A stretch of 13,446 nt of DNA from an uncultured Collinsella sp. (GTDB lineage Bacteria; Actinomycetota; Coriobacteriia; Coriobacteriales; Coriobacteriaceae), in assembly GCA_900762015.1 (NCBI GenBank), contig CAAFEX010000037.1, positions 1 to 13,446 of the forward strand. The letters run 5' to 3'. Positions 6,148 through 12,391 of this stretch are shown in pieces. The notes beneath the pieces are model-generated. The model did not search any database and was not told where the DNA came from. It worked only from the letters and a program-made list of their open reading frames with translations. Position 1 is the first letter of the stretch. Every line of letters begins with the position of its first letter. Both the position numbers and the translations under genes were made by a program.

Positions 6148-7710
6148 CTATTGACGGGGCAGCTCCGTCCAGCCAAAACCGGGCTCAAAGCCATCGCGCG
6201 TGCCGATCACGTCGCCCGAGCCGTTCACCCAAGCTTGATCCGCCATCACCGAAACCTCGACATCGGTACCGTCGGGCCTGGTGTAATGGTTGACCCCGCG
6301 GATGGCATCGGAATACGACGCCGCGCCCGTTCCCACACCTGCGCTGGAGAAATTGGCCGCGCTGGCGGCCATATTCGCGGCGTGTTGACGATCGCTGCGC
6401 TCAAACCAAGCCTGCTGGTAGCTGTCGAACGCCGCCTGCTGCGAGGCATGCATCTGCTGCCAGGCCGCGAACTGCTGTTGCTGCTGGGCGATGTTCATCT
6501 GCGTGCGCTGACGCTGCTCGAGCACCATCTGCTGCTTTTGAGCGCACGCTTCGCGCGCAATCGACGGGTTGAGCCGCAGAGTCGACGCCATTGAGGCAAG
6601 CGCCGTGGAGGCCGCCTCGTCCAGACGGCCTTCCGGCGCAACCAGGCAGAAGCTGTCCCTGATACGCCACTGCAACAGGTCTGCCGCGCCCAGCTTGAAC
6701 GGCGCCCCGTCTGGGCAATCGCCCCGGCTCGTGGCCTGCTCTTGCGCGATACCCTGTCCCGCCGCTGCCGCCGCCTGGCGCTCGCGCAGGCGCTTACCCA
6801 GAACGCCACCGATCAGTCCGCTCGAAAGGCCCGCGCCCAGCAGCGCCTCGGCCCCGGCGGCAACGCCTTTACCCACAGAACCCGCGACTCCACCGATCGA
6901 GACTACATAGCCCTCGACCTTTGCCGCCACTGCAAGCTCGGTAGGCGCCGGGACGCCCGCGAGCCGATATCGACGCATGCGGCACTCATAGACCACATCG
7001 CTCGGTTCCATCGAAAAGCCCTGAATCGCAAAGTCGTTTGCAGCCTCGCGCTTTACGCGAGCACGCTCGCGCTCGATATCGAGCGCCGCGTTCGATGGGT
7101 ACGGCTGCTCGGCCACAACCTCCGCCCGTGCGCCCAGCTGTGCCGCGCAGGCCTGAGCCAGCTCGTCGCAAGCTGCCTCCACGTGCATAAACGCCTTGTG
7201 CTCGGTTTGCGTGGGGATACGCTTGGCAACGGCACCCGCATCCACGTAACAGAGCTCGGAGTGGTACATAATCCGCTCGCGCATCGGGCCCGTCGCCGTC
7301 ACGCCAACCGAAATCGGGCAGTCGAAGCTGCCGCTGCGCTCAAGATGCGCCTCTTCGATTCGCCAACCCCGCGGCAGTGCTACCTGCGCGAGCGCCTGCC
7401 CGCCAGAGGCATCGCATGCGGCATGAAGCTCAAGCTCACCGGCACGAGGAGCGTCCGCCGAGGTTGTGTCCCCAGAAGGTGACTCGGACTCGGCACTCTG
7501 CGTCGGCACATCGGTCGGCACGGCCACGCTCGGCTCGCGGCCTTCGCTCGCGCCATCATCGGCAGCAGCGTCATTCACAGACCCCGTGGCATCCGAGTCG
7601 CATGCAACGCCCTCGAGCCGGACGCCGCACCCCGGGCAAAACCGCACTGGCACGCCGGCGACCCGAGGCAGCTGCGCCCCACACGCCGGGCAGAATCTCA
7701 AGTCACTCAT
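6148..7710 (-). CDS. Double-zinc-ribbon protein with a Gly-rich segment and Gln-rich helix
   Basis: 520 residues. The N-terminus is a zinc ribbon, FCPACG (Cys7, Cys10) and FCPGCG (Cys25, Cys28), followed by a long acidic Ser/Asp/Glu linker. The middle part (about 95-265) is an unrecognised domain. Next comes a Gly/Ala-rich, membrane-like stretch (IGGVAGSVGKGVAAGAEALL and after), then a Gln-rich probable coiled coil (RTQMNIAQQQQQFAAWQQMH). A short C-terminal domain contains YTRPDGTDVEVSV and VNGSGDVIGT. Similar C-terminal repeats occur in zinc-ribbon proteins of Gram-positive bacteria encoded near SPFH genes, but I cannot name the family. Start 7710 is preferred to the open frame up to 7764 because AGGGA lies 8 bases before it and the previous gene's stop (7722) overlaps that site, implying coupled translation. 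Probably membrane-associated. Confidence 0.75.
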   Translation of the reverse strand: MSDLRFCPACGAQLPRVAGVPVRFCPGCGVRLEGVACDSDATGSVNDAAADDGASEGREPSVAVPTDVPTQSAESESPSGDTTSADAPRAGELELHAACDASGGQALAQVALPRGWRIEEAHLERSGSFDCPISVGVTATGPMRERIMYHSELCYVDAGAVAKRIPTQTEHKAFMHVEAACDELAQACAAQLGARAEVVAEQPYPSNAALDIERERARVKREAANDFAIQGFSMEPSDVVYECRMRRYRLAGVPAPTELAVAAKVEGYVVSIGGVAGSVGKGVAAGAEALLGAGLSSGLIGGVLGKRLRERQAAAAAGQGIAQEQATSRGDCPDGAPFKLGAADLLQWRIRDSFCLVAPEGRLDEAASTALASMASTLRLNPSIAREACAQKQQMVLEQRQRTQMNIAQQQQQFAAWQQMHASQQAAFDSYQQAWFERSDRQHAANMAASAANFSSAGVGTGAASYSDAIRGVNHYTRPDGTDVEVSVMADQAWVNGSGDVIGTRDGFEPGFGWTELPRQ

Positions 7711-7721
7711 CCCGTACATCC

Positions 7722-8180
7722 CTAATTTCGTTGACTGCTCTTGATAGCGGCAAGCTGCCGCCATAATTCATCGGCACCGTTGAGTCGGTACGCCGTCTTA
7801 TCGAGCACGATATTCTTGCCTTCGAGCTCTACCGATTGCTCCGAACCGCCTGCATAGACAAAGACGAGCGTGCGACCGGCGTCGCTCATCCGCTCATCCA
7901 CCGCGTCCCCCACGGTGCAACCGTCGAGCGCGGCAAAGGCAGATGCGACCAACTCGGGATCGTCGGTCTCATAGACCGCCCGCGCCTCCCCGTCCTCGAT
8001 AAGCTTGACCGCCACCGGAACGGCGGCACGATCGTTGAGCGACGCCTGCGCGGCAGTCTTTCCCTGAGCGCCATGGGCATCGGCACCGTAAACTCGCATG
8101 AGTGTCACCACCGCGGCAAAGACCACCACGGCGATAAGCGCGCCCGCAATTTTATTAGACGCGCAGCCACGAGACGCCAT
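7722..8180 (-). CDS. Small single-pass membrane protein, function unknown
   Basis: 152 residues. A short basic N-terminus is followed by one hydrophobic helix (about residues 12-32, KIAGALIAVVVFAAVVTLMR), then a soluble domain predicted to be outside the membrane. There is no lipobox. The domain ends with TAYRLNGADELWRQL, which recalls the E-L/F-W ending of the two lipoproteins further down the operon, although overall similarity is faint. Start 8180 has AAGGGG 7 bases upstream. It is the first gene of the minus-strand operon, and its stop overlaps the ribosome binding site of the zinc-ribbon gene. I found no clear promoter in the 100 bases upstream. It could be a signal or anchor subunit of an envelope complex, but that is speculation. 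Confidence 0.7.
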   Translation of the reverse strand: MASRGCASNKIAGALIAVVVFAAVVTLMRVYGADAHGAQGKTAAQASLNDRAAVPVAVKLIEDGEARAVYETDDPELVASAFAALDGCTVGDAVDERMSDAGRTLVFVYAGGSEQSVELEGKNIVLDKTAYRLNGADELWRQLAAIKSSQRN

Positions 8181-8282
8181 AGGCCCACCCCTTCCGTTCT
8201 GCTTTGCTCAGCATCACATTCATATGCCTTTGAGCGCCAAAACGGCAGGTGACAAATGTCTCATATTCATATTTTTGCAGGT

Positions 8283-8324
8283 AAAAAAACCACCACAAAG
8301 GTACCTGTCCCCTTTGTGGTGGTT
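8283..8324 (-). terminator. CCACCACAAAGG palindrome, copy 3, intrinsic terminator of the LuxR gene
   Basis: The stem AACCACCACAAAGG (8288-8301) pairs with 8311-8324 over 14 bp around the loop TACCTGTCC. On the minus strand it starts 2 bases after the stop codon of the LuxR-type gene and ends in seven T residues (A run at 8283-8289 on the plus strand). This is a textbook intrinsic terminator. It is the third copy of the repeat at 1550 and 4560, all with the loop in the same plus-strand orientation. Confidence 0.85.
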
Positions 8325-8326
8325 AG

Positions 8327-9871
8327 CTAGTCTTGGGGCGTCCAGGACCAGAAGAGGCTAATGAGCGCCACGCGCGAATTGGTACCGACCTTTTTGTTGA
8401 TCGAGGCAATGTGGCGGTAGAGTGTGGAGCGCGAAAGGAAGAGCGCCGCCGCAACGTCCTGAACGCTGTCGTCCGAAACGACTAGCGCCTCCAGAACATC
8501 GCGCTCGCGCTTGGTGAGCCCAAAGGCGGCAACGAAGCCGTCGAGCCGATCGTCAAACGAAAGCTCCGGCGGCTCCAGGGGCACCGTGTCGGCCTGATCG
8601 GGCGCACGGCTCACGCCAAGATCGTCAGTAGCAAACGCCAGCCCGCCATGCGTCGCCTCGCGCTCGCCGTCTTGCCCAAACTGTCCCAACAGCGAAATCG
8701 CGATGCCGACGAACAGCACGAGCACGACACCCACCGCCATCAGCACGTTTTGGCTCGAGATAATCGCCACCGCCGGAGCCGTCACGAGCATTGAGCAAAC
8801 GTTGTTGATGACGCGGCCCATGCACGGCCACAGATACGCCCAGCGGGCATACATCGAAATCGCGGCGAACTTCGCGGTGAAGAACACCACGAAAAAGCCC
8901 GTGCCCAGGTAAAAGATAATCGTGGCGGCAAGCGTGTTGCCACCGTTGCCATCGGTGAGAAGTACAAAGAACGAGAGCGTGGACAGCATGGCGGCACACG
9001 TCATGATGATATTCATATACGAACGCCCGCGCAGGTCATACAGGGCGCCGGCAGCAAGCGCACTCACAACCAGCAGCAAGCGCGGCCAGTCACCCAGATC
9101 GATGGCGCCGGCGGCATGCGAAGTCGTAAGACCGGCATTGAGAGCCGCGAATACGCCGGTAAGGCAGGCGGTCGCCACCGTCAAGCGCACTACGGCACCC
9201 TGGAAGGCCGCCTTTGCCTCGGGATCATCGCGCCACTTGGCGCCATGCTCCGACGCATCGACCGATAGCTCGGCAATCTCGGCTTCGAACTCGGGCGCGG
9301 ACTCATCGCGCAATTTAGCTCGGCGGGTACCGTGAAGCAGCCCAACCAGCGCAATCGCACAGGCAATAAGGACAAACTGTTGAGGAATGCCCGCAGGCAT
9401 CACCATATGGTTGAGCACCTGCACCAAAATGCCCGCAGCATAGGAAACCGCCACGGCGCGCGCCAGGCAGGGCGTCTGTGCAAAACGCCGCGCAAGATTG
9501 GCATGGGCGGTCGATCCGCAATAGCCCAGGGCGCAGCACGCCACCAGGCCGCCGGCAATTACCACCTCAAACCGCACTGCCATAATCATCAGCAGCAACG
9601 CCGATGCCAACAGCACGCCCGTAATATCGCTCGTCGCATCGATCGTCTGGGGACGGCGATAGTACAGAAATGGGCGCACGAAAAAGCCAATCACGCTCGC
9701 GCCGACAACGATGCTCTCGTAGATGACGACCTCACTCGATGGCACGAACTCGGCCATGCGCACATCAAAGAGATACTCGCACGCCAAAAACGTGAAGAAG
9801 AACAGCGCTAGGCATATAATCTCCCGAATGCCCCGACGCAAATATGCAGTTGTGTCTCCCATGCCCCTCAT
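8327..9871 (-). CDS. LuxR-type regulator fused to a 12-TM membrane domain
   Basis: 514 residues. The first 390 or so hold about twelve hydrophobic segments, for example ICLALFFFTFLACEYLF, ITGVLLASALLLMIMAV and VLMAVGVVLVLFVGIAISLL, with a charged cytosolic loop near the middle that includes EFEAEIAELSVDASEHGAKW. The last 64 residues (about 451-514) are a LuxR/GerE helix-turn-helix: GLTKRERDVLEALV, a recognition region LSRSTLYRHIASINKKVGT, and SRVALISLFW. It is a membrane-anchored transcription factor, a class frequent in Coriobacteriia; its ligand is unknown. Start 9871 is chosen over a TTG at 9892 and an ATG at 9862 because GGGGG lies 6 bases before it and family proteins start near here, but this is uncertain. 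It has its own promoter (9902-9930) and terminator (8283-8324), and is divergent from the zinc-ribbon/SPFH operon, which it may control. Confidence 0.88.
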   Translation of the reverse strand: MRGMGDTTAYLRRGIREIICLALFFFTFLACEYLFDVRMAEFVPSSEVVIYESIVVGASVIGFFVRPFLYYRRPQTIDATSDITGVLLASALLLMIMAVRFEVVIAGGLVACCALGYCGSTAHANLARRFAQTPCLARAVAVSYAAGILVQVLNHMVMPAGIPQQFVLIACAIALVGLLHGTRRAKLRDESAPEFEAEIAELSVDASEHGAKWRDDPEAKAAFQGAVVRLTVATACLTGVFAALNAGLTTSHAAGAIDLGDWPRLLLVVSALAAGALYDLRGRSYMNIIMTCAAMLSTLSFFVLLTDGNGGNTLAATIIFYLGTGFFVVFFTAKFAAISMYARWAYLWPCMGRVINNVCSMLVTAPAVAIISSQNVLMAVGVVLVLFVGIAISLLGQFGQDGEREATHGGLAFATDDLGVSRAPDQADTVPLEPPELSFDDRLDGFVAAFGLTKRERDVLEALVVSDDSVQDVAAALFLSRSTLYRHIASINKKVGTNSRVALISLFWSWTPQD

Positions 9872-9901
9872 GGTTAACCCCCGGCCGCTCAATTGTCTGG
9901 A

Positions 9902-9930
9902 AATCTATTTTAATAAAGAACCAGTCTCAA
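9902..9930 (-). promoter_or_regulatory. Promoter of the LuxR-type gene
   Basis: Read on the minus strand: TTGAGA (9925-9930, 5 of 6 to the -35 consensus), 17 bases of AT-rich spacer, then TAGATT (9902-9907, 4 of 6 to the -10 consensus). Transcription would begin near 9895, about 24 bases before the chosen start codon at 9871, which also supports that start over the TTG at 9892. Confidence 0.55.
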
Positions 9931-10041
9931 TATCGAAGCCAGGCTCGAAATGTTGCCAATTCGACCCCAGCCGTCCACATCACGCCGCGATTTTGAGCCG
10001 CATGGACCAGAAGGGACGCGCGCGATCTCTAGCTCGGCCAG

Positions 10042-10087
10042 GAGTGTCTCCAACCACCACTCATTTAAGTACGTCCCCAATGAGTGG
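10042..10087 (+). repeat. GTCCCC-type palindromic repeat, copy 2
   Basis: The lead GAGTGTCTCC (10042-10051) is followed by the stem CCACTCATT (10057-10065) with AATGAGTGG (10079-10087) around the 13-nt loop TAAGTACGTCCCC. It forms a tandem pair with copy 3 at a period of 51 bases. The loops differ at one base while the stem arms differ at several positions. Confidence 0.8.
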
Positions 10088-10092
10088 CCGAA

Positions 10093-10140
10093 GAGTGTCC
10101 CCCGCGACCAGTCGTTTAAGAACGTCCCCAACGACTAGTC
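10093..10140 (+). repeat. GTCCCC-type palindromic repeat, copy 3
   Basis: The lead GAGTGTCCCC (10093-10102) is followed by the stem GACCAGTCGTT (10106-10116) with AACGACTAGTC (10130-10140), 11 bp with a single mismatch, around the loop TAAGAACGTCCCC. Compared with copy 2, the arms have changed on both sides so that pairing is kept. Confidence 0.8.
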
Positions 10141-10212
10141 AAAAATGGGCCATGTGTCCCAGTTGTGGAGACCTCTTGAGCCGTCTGGGTATCGTGAAAG
10201 ATCGCACACTCC

Positions 10213-10253
10213 CCCATCATCAAAAGTGACACACGCTACCTGTTGATGGGAGG
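10213..10253 (+). promoter_or_regulatory. Hairpin that overlaps the ribosome binding site of the DUF4428 gene
   Basis: CCCATCA (10213-10219) can pair with TGATGGG (10244-10250) across a 24-nt loop. The GGG of the right arm is the first half of the Shine-Dalgarno sequence GGGAGG (10248-10253), 5 bases before the ATG at 10259. The pairing could therefore hide the ribosome binding site and regulate translation of the operon. A 7-bp stem with a long loop is only moderately stable. Confidence 0.35.
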
Positions 10254-10258
10254 CAATC

Positions 10259-10996
10259 ATGGGCTTCTTTGACAAGATGTTCGAGAAGAAAGAGTGCGCG
10301 ATTTGCGGTACCGAGCTGGGACTTCTAGGTAAGACCAAGATCAACGAAGGCTACCTGTGCAAAGAATGCGTCGGCAAGCTCTCTCCCTTCTTTGGAGGCT
10401 ATCGCTCTAGCACCGCGGACGACATTCGCGAGCAGCTCGCCTATCGCGAGGCCAATGCCGAGCGCCTGGCATCGTTCAATCCCACGCGCACGCTCTCGGC
10501 CGGGCGCACCAATATCATGCTCGACGAGGACGCGGGCCTGCTGATCATCACTTCGCAGAGCCGCTGGCGCGACGCCAATCCCGACATCATCGAGTTCTCG
10601 CAGGTACTCGGCTGCGATATGGATATCGACGAGCAGCGCACCGAGATCTATCGCGAGACCAAGGACGGCGAGCGCGAGAGCTACAACCCGCCGCGCTACG
10701 ACCTGGATTACGACTTTAATCTGACCATCCACGTCAACACGCCGTACTTTACCGAGATCAACCTGCGCGTGAACGACTCCACCATCGATCAGCGCGGCTC
10801 CATCGAATATCGCGAGGCCAAGCGCCAGGCAACCGAAGTCCGCGATGCGCTGGTGCAGCTGCGCCAGGAGACGCGGGACAGCGTCGTGGCCGCTAAGGCC
10901 CCCAAGACCGCGGTGACCTGCCCCTTCTGCGGCGCCACCACCATTCCCGATGCCAGTGGGCGCTGCGAATACTGCGGCGGCGCCATCGGCGCATAG
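10259..10996 (+). CDS. DUF4428-type zinc protein with a C-terminal zinc ribbon
   Basis: 245 residues, no signal peptide or membrane segment. The N-terminal MGFFDKMFEKKECAICGTEL with Cys13, Cys16, Cys34 and Cys37 matches the DUF4428 treble-clef-like zinc module. The middle (about 75-195) is a beta-rich domain including TNIMLDEDAGLLII and NLTIHVNTPYFTEINLRV, resembling a PH-like or lipid-facing fold, although I cannot prove this. The C-terminus is a second zinc ribbon, CPFCG (Cys221, Cys224) and CEYCG (Cys236, Cys239). The ribosome binding site GGGAGG is well placed. It leads an operon with a zinc-ribbon membrane protein and an SPFH protein. In firmicutes and actinobacteria this protein type is found in such clusters; its biochemical role is unknown. 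Its translation may be tuned by the hairpin just upstream. Confidence 0.8.
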   Translation: MGFFDKMFEKKECAICGTELGLLGKTKINEGYLCKECVGKLSPFFGGYRSSTADDIREQLAYREANAERLASFNPTRTLSAGRTNIMLDEDAGLLIITSQSRWRDANPDIIEFSQVLGCDMDIDEQRTEIYRETKDGERESYNPPRYDLDYDFNLTIHVNTPYFTEINLRVNDSTIDQRGSIEYREAKRQATEVRDALVQLRQETRDSVVAAKAPKTAVTCPFCGATTIPDASGRCEYCGGAIGA

Positions 10997-11020
10997 CCCC
11001 CGGCACGGAAAGGACCGATC

Positions 11021-12343
11021 ATGGCCTTCGAGAGCGTTAACTATCAGTGCCCTGCCTGCGGTGGCCCCTTGCATTTTGCAAGCGCCGAGCAAAAGCTCGT
11101 CTGCGACTACTGTGACTCGCGCTTTGAAGTCGAAGAAGTCGAGGCCCTCTATCGCGAGCGCCAGGACAAGGCAGACGCCAAAGCCGATGCCGCAGCCGCA
11201 ACGCCAAAGCCCGTCGCCGACGACGCGGTGCAGGAGCTCGCCCAAAACGCCGGCTACATCTGCTCGTCGTGCGGCGCCGAGCTCGTGTCCGACGGCACCG
11301 TCGCTGTCACCACCTGCCCGTACTGCGGCAACTCCGCCGTAGCGCCCGGTCAGCTTTCGGGCGACTTCTCGCCCGACCTGGTGATTCCATTTAAGCTCGG
11401 GCGCGATGACGTCACGGCCGCACTCAAGGAACACTACAAGGGCAAGATCTTGCTGCCCAAGAGCTTTGTCACCGGCAGCCACATCGACGAGGTCCAAGGT
11501 GTCTACGTGCCGTTTTGGCTCTACGGTACCCGCGTTGACGGCGAAGTGTACTTTGACGCGACCAACGAGACCGTGACCGAGGAATCCGACCGCACCGTCA
11601 CGACCACCGACCACTACGACGCCTACCGTAAGGGAAACATCTCGTTTAAGCGCGTGCCCGTCGACGGATCGTCCAAGATGCCCGACGGCCACATGGACGC
11701 CATCGAGCCGTTTGACTACGATGCCCTGCGCCCGTTTTCGGTCGCGTATATGCCCGGCTACATCGCCAACCGCTACGACGAGGACTGCGAAACCTGCAAG
11801 GCGCGCGCCGAACGCCGCATGGAGGAAAGCACGATCTCGGCCCTGCGCGAAACCGTCGTCGACGAATATGACGATGCCACGGTCGAAAGCAAGCAGCTCG
11901 ACTACACCTGGGAAGACAGCGACTATGCCCTGTTCCCCGTGTGGATGCTTTCCACCTCGTGGAACGGCAAGAGCTACCTGTTTGCCATGAACGGCCAGAC
12001 CGGCCGCTTGGTCGGCGAGCTTCCTTGCTCCAAGCCCAAGCTCGCTATCGCCTCGGTGCTGTTCTTTGTGATCGGATTTGTCCTCTCCCAGATCCTCTTC
12101 ATGGGTGAGAACGCCTTCGATCCGGATTACCTCACCTTTGATATCGAGGGCATCCTCATCAACATCGTCGCGCCGCTGATCATCGTGGTCATCGCAGACG
12201 TGCTGCTGGTGGGCCAGCTCAAGACGGCCAACGAGGCCACCCACGCCGATTGCTACTGTGGCGAGCTCGACCTGACCGAGAAGCACGACACCTTCAGCCA
12301 CACCGAGACCACCGTTGTCATGAAGGACGACAAGGACGATTAA
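11021..12343 (+). CDS. Double-zinc-ribbon membrane protein (YdjG-like)
   Basis: 440 residues. Two N-terminal zinc ribbons: CPACG/CDYC (Cys10, 13, 28, 31) and CSSCG/CPYCG (Cys81, 84, 99, 102), separated by an Ala/Lys/Asp-rich linker. A large soluble domain (about 115-335) follows, starting at DLVIPFKLGRDDVTAALKEH and including YVPFWLYGTRVDGEVYF. Two membrane helices lie near the C-terminus (about 340-361, LAIASVLFFVIGFVLSQILF; and about 377-399). A short cytosolic tail ends in charged residues. This architecture is widespread in firmicutes and actinobacteria next to SPFH genes and resembles Bacillus YdjG. Start 11021 has AAGGA 7 bases upstream and lies 24 bases after the previous stop. Likely job: an inner-membrane anchor that partners the SPFH protein encoded 48 bases further on. 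That role is inferred from context. Confidence 0.8.
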   Translation: MAFESVNYQCPACGGPLHFASAEQKLVCDYCDSRFEVEEVEALYRERQDKADAKADAAAATPKPVADDAVQELAQNAGYICSSCGAELVSDGTVAVTTCPYCGNSAVAPGQLSGDFSPDLVIPFKLGRDDVTAALKEHYKGKILLPKSFVTGSHIDEVQGVYVPFWLYGTRVDGEVYFDATNETVTEESDRTVTTTDHYDAYRKGNISFKRVPVDGSSKMPDGHMDAIEPFDYDALRPFSVAYMPGYIANRYDEDCETCKARAERRMEESTISALRETVVDEYDDATVESKQLDYTWEDSDYALFPVWMLSTSWNGKSYLFAMNGQTGRLVGELPCSKPKLAIASVLFFVIGFVLSQILFMGENAFDPDYLTFDIEGILINIVAPLIIVVIADVLLVGQLKTANEATHADCYCGELDLTEKHDTFSHTETTVVMKDDKDD

Positions 12344-12391
12344 CCATCCTGACCAATACCACCCGGCCTTTGACGAGAAAGGAAGATCACC

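Larger units (their letters stand above)
9931..10258. other. Repeat-bearing spacer between divergent regulator and operon
   Basis: This 328-base stretch has no gene that I can support. It holds two tandem GTCCCC-type palindromes (10042-10140), a GTGTCCC remnant at 10154-10160, and a stem that would cover the ribosome binding site of the next gene (10213-10250). A promoter for the operon at 10259 must lie here, but I see no good -35/-10 pair. Confidence 0.6.

Noticed and set aside
9872..9892. TTG start at 9892 for the LuxR-type gene
   Set aside because: It lies about 3 bases from the expected transcription start of the promoter at 9902-9930 and has no ribosome binding site; the ATG at 9871 fits better.
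330..10140. CRISPR-like array from repeated GTCCCC units
   Set aside because: Only two units are adjacent, the repeats are palindromes with changing arms, there are no unique spacers of constant length and no cas genes.
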